A stretch of 64,000 nt of DNA from Flavobacterium praedii (GTDB lineage: Bacteria > Bacteroidota > Bacteroidia > Flavobacteriales > Flavobacteriaceae): NCBI RefSeq assembly GCF_026810365.1, contig NZ_CP113948.1:3999501-4063500 (forward strand), in the 5' to 3' direction. Under the pieces are notes generated by a model. The model ran no database searches and had not been told where the DNA came from. It saw only the letters and a program-made list of their open reading frames with translations. Both the position numbers and the translations under genes were made by a program. Positions within the stretch are counted from its first letter, which is position 1, and the number at the start of each line of letters is the position of its first letter. This document shows, one piece after another, positions 62,142 to 64,000 of this stretch.

Positions 62142-62420
62142 TTAGTCTAGTTTGTTTTTTATGTAATATTTACCATCTAAATCTTCGTCAAAGTCGTCAA
62201 TCTTTAGAGGTTTTGGTTTCGGTTTACTTGCGATCGCTTTCTTTTTCCACATTTCGTATTTCTCTGTTGGCATTTTCTTTTTCATAATCTCAAGAACTTC
62301 TTTTTCGTCTAAACCGAATTCTTTCTTAATAATCTCAAAAGGATTTCTTTCTTCTTGGGCCAATGTAACAAGTTTTTCTGTTTGTTCCCAGTTCAATTCT
62401 TTGCGGTTACTCTTTTTCAT
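62142..62420 (-). CDS. DUF2805/TIGR03643-family protein
   Basis: A 92-residue basic cytosolic protein. LNWEQTEKLVTLAQEERNPF (about 8-27) and FGLDEKEVLEIMKKKMPTEK (about 34-53) are the conserved helices of the small TIGR03643 family, common in Bacteroidetes and Proteobacteria, of unknown function. The frame includes a GTG one codon upstream, but the ATG at 62420 is preferred. Confidence 0.85.
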   Translation of the reverse strand: MKKSNRKELNWEQTEKLVTLAQEERNPFEIIKKEFGLDEKEVLEIMKKKMPTEKYEMWKKKAIASKPKPKPLKIDDFDEDLDGKYYIKNKLD

Positions 62421-62423
62421 CAC

Positions 62424-62742
62424 GTGAAAATTAATTCTATTTTTTGTTAATGATTAATAAATCTGATTTTAAATCTTATTCAATATTAATAAAAAATTGT
62501 ATTACTTTTTATTTTAATTAAAAAAATTTTCATTTTTTTTTATTGGTTATAGCTGAAGTAGAAAACAATGTCATTTAAGGTGTTTTACTTTTACTTCTAA
62601 TAAATATTTGGACACCGATTAATTGGATTATTATTGAATAATCTGTGCGGATCTTTTTATGCTGTCGCTAATTAGTTACATTAACTTTGCAGGTTTTAAT
62701 TTTGCCAAACAATTCAATGGGATTTTTAGTGTAAATTGAAGT
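62424..62742. other. AT-rich intergenic region without recognised features
   Basis: About 320 bases between the starts or ends of two minus-strand genes, very AT-rich. The upstream promoter of the small DUF2805-like gene should be here, but I see no clear TAnnTTTG box. No gene or strong hairpin was found. Confidence 0.5.
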
Positions 62743-63345
62743 TTATTTAATGAATCGAAAGGTGAGATTTATTCTAGGTCCAATTGGTTTTGTTGTCTTT
62801 GGTACTTGGTGTTTCCAAAAATGCTGTGTTGCTCCTTTCATTAACAACAAGCTCCCATGCTCTAATTTGATATTCATTTTTAGATCAGAATTGATCTTGT
62901 GTTTTAATTTAAAAACGCGTTCCGTACCAATACTTAGGGAGGCAATTATAGGGTTAATTCCAAGTTCTTTTTCATCATCAGCATGCCAACCATTACTGTC
63001 GTTTCCATCTCTATAATGGTTTAATAGAACCGAGGTGAATTTATTTTCGGTGATATTTTCTACAAGAACTTTTATCTTTTGCAAAGGTAAAGTCCAATTT
63101 AGAGGTTGCATCACGATATTGGAATAGGAGTAAGGCTTACCTTCATTTCCATATAATGCAGTTAGTCGTGGTTGTAAATGTTTTTTTCCATAAACCGTAA
63201 TATAGTCATGTTGCCAAGGAGTATTATTCATTAGTTCCTGAAAAAGCACATCGGCTTCTGTTTTTGATAGAAAATTTGGGAAATAGGTAATATCGGCATC
63301 TGGAAGATTAAGATGTATAGGGTCGGAATTAAATAGTGAATTCAT
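62743..63345 (-). CDS. alkB: AlkB-type 2-oxoglutarate/Fe(II) dioxygenase
   Basis: Reverses alkylation damage in nucleic acids by oxidative demethylation. The 200-residue protein has the Fe(II) ligands in NGWHADDEKELG (about 118-129; His and Asp) and the distal His in ATQHFWKHQVP (about 173-183), then the 2-oxoglutarate-binding end RINLTFRF (about 191-198). PRLTALYGNEGKPYSYS fits the substrate lid region of the ALKBH2/3-like group. It stands alone on the minus strand; its promoter may overlap the aquaporin terminator. Confidence 0.93.
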   Translation of the reverse strand: MNSLFNSDPIHLNLPDADITYFPNFLSKTEADVLFQELMNNTPWQHDYITVYGKKHLQPRLTALYGNEGKPYSYSNIVMQPLNWTLPLQKIKVLVENITENKFTSVLLNHYRDGNDSNGWHADDEKELGINPIIASLSIGTERVFKLKHKINSDLKMNIKLEHGSLLLMKGATQHFWKHQVPKTTKPIGPRINLTFRFIK

Positions 63346-63356
63346 AAAACAAAAAT

Positions 63357-63395
63357 AAAGAGAAAAACAAAATATTCAATTTCGTTTTTCTCTTT
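63357..63395 (-). terminator. Hairpin terminator of the aquaporin gene
   Basis: AAAGAGAAAAAC (63357-63368) pairs perfectly with GTTTTTCTCTTT (63384-63395). It lies 25 bases after the minus-strand aquaporin stop and is AT-rich, so it is weaker than the other terminators. Confidence 0.6.
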
Positions 63396-63419
63396 AGTAT
63401 AATAATCTTTTTAAATATG

Positions 63420-64000
63420 CTATCCTTCTGAATGGTCTTGCAGTAAATTTTTATAAATAAAACCAGCTACGATTGCTCCTAATATAGGTGCTACCCAAAA
63501 CAACCAAAGTTGAGATAATGGTTCTCCACCCACAAATAAGGCTTGCGAAAGTGATCTCGCTGGATTTACTGATGTATTTGTAATTGGAATACTAATTAAA
63601 TGGATAAGTGTCAATCCCAATCCTATAGCGATTCCTGCAAATTTTCCATTTGCAAATTTATCTGTTGCTCCAAGTATTATTAAAAGGAAAAATAATGTAA
63701 GTACAAATTCAGCAATGAATGCCGCTTGCATGGAATAACCGTCGGGAGAAAATGCACCAAATCCATTTGAAGCAAAAGCACCTGCTTTTGTATTGTCTAT
63801 CATGAAACCTGCTTTTCCTGAAGCTATTGTATAAAGAGTTCCTGCCGCAGCTATTGCACCAACACATTGAGCAATAATATAAGGAAGTAATTCTTTAGCC
63901 GAAAATCTTCCACCAGCCCATAGTCCAAAAGAAACTGCGGGATTAAAATGTCCTCCTGATATGTGTCCAACAGCATAAGCCATTGTTAATACGGTTAAAC
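63420..64000 (-). CDS. aqpZ: Aquaporin (AqpZ-like), partial at window edge
   Basis: A MIP-family water channel whose 5' end lies beyond position 64000. The frame stays open from a Met at 63983 through the last bases of the window, and residues before it (LTVL) match the family, so 63983 is an internal Met. Both NPA boxes are present: [10 protein letters not shown] and [10 protein letters not shown], with about five of the six helices in view. The aromatic/arginine pore residue after the second NPA (Arg in NPAR) is conserved. Confidence 0.93.
   Translation of the reverse strand, partial: LTVLTMAYAVGHISGGHFNPAVSFGLWAGGRFSAKELLPYIIAQCVGAIAAAGTLYTIASGKAGFMIDNTKAGAFASNGFGAFSPDGYSMQAAFIAEFVLTLFFLLIILGATDKFANGKFAGIAIGLGLTLIHLISIPITNTSVNPARSLSQALFVGGEPLSQLWLFWVAPILGAIVAGFIYKNLLQDHSEG

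Overview
The window looks like a chromosomal segment of a Flavobacteriaceae bacterium, most likely Flavobacterium or a close relative. The DNA is AT-rich, Shine-Dalgarno sites are weak or absent, and several promoters match the Bacteroidetes form (TTTG, about 19 bases, TAnnTTTG). Gene content also fits: a type IX secretion (T9SS) adhesin with a gliding-type C-terminal domain, a PorP/SprF protein, a PorV/PorQ-family protein, and an MsrB lipoprotein. No plasmid, prophage or CRISPR array is visible.

Positions 1-20.8 kb hold one long plus-strand surface-polysaccharide operon. It starts with two methyltransferase-like genes. A sialic-acid cassette follows (neuA, neuB, neuC), whose NeuB and NeuC resemble the Neisseria enzymes. 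Then come an unclassified GT-B-like protein, an MBOAT/SGNH O-acetyltransferase pair, four GT4 and two GT2 glycosyltransferases, another methyltransferase, a membrane-anchored beta-propeller-like protein, a Wzy/WaaL-like polymerase or ligase, and a WcaJ-type initiating phosphoglycosyltransferase at the promoter-distal end. A strong hairpin closes the operon. A REP-associated tyrosine transposase (RAYT) sits inside it between two near-perfect palindromes, and two more copies of the palindrome lie in other gaps of the same operon. This is the best candidate for an unusual system in the window.

Positions 21-33 kb carry mostly housekeeping genes: a DUF4105 membrane protein with a PorV/PorQ-like barrel, pssA, a GH25 lysozyme, lptB, a kdsD-tatC-AhpD-like operon, a recQ whose zinc-binding cysteines all appear to be missing, a RelE/ParE-type toxin-antitoxin pair whose operator repeats lie between the promoter boxes, and an FAD-dependent oxidoreductase.

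Positions 33-47 kb hold a TPR sensor histidine kinase, an overlapping AraC-type response regulator, and an adhesin-PorP-OmpA operon. The 2370-residue adhesin contains nine almost identical 71-residue repeats and three near-identical 100-residue repeats.

Positions 47-64 kb carry an exported oligopeptidase B, a quinone oxidoreductase, two GNAT acetyltransferases, a MepB-like protein, an exported msrB-msrA pair, idi, a PTPS/QueD-family gene coupled to a PrxQ peroxiredoxin, manA, two identical tandem tRNA-Thr genes, small envelope proteins, an M61 peptidase, alkB, and a 5'-truncated aquaporin gene at the window edge. Convergent or terminal genes are usually followed by clear hairpin terminators. 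Several genes start with TTG, and several starts were moved inward from the longest reading frame.
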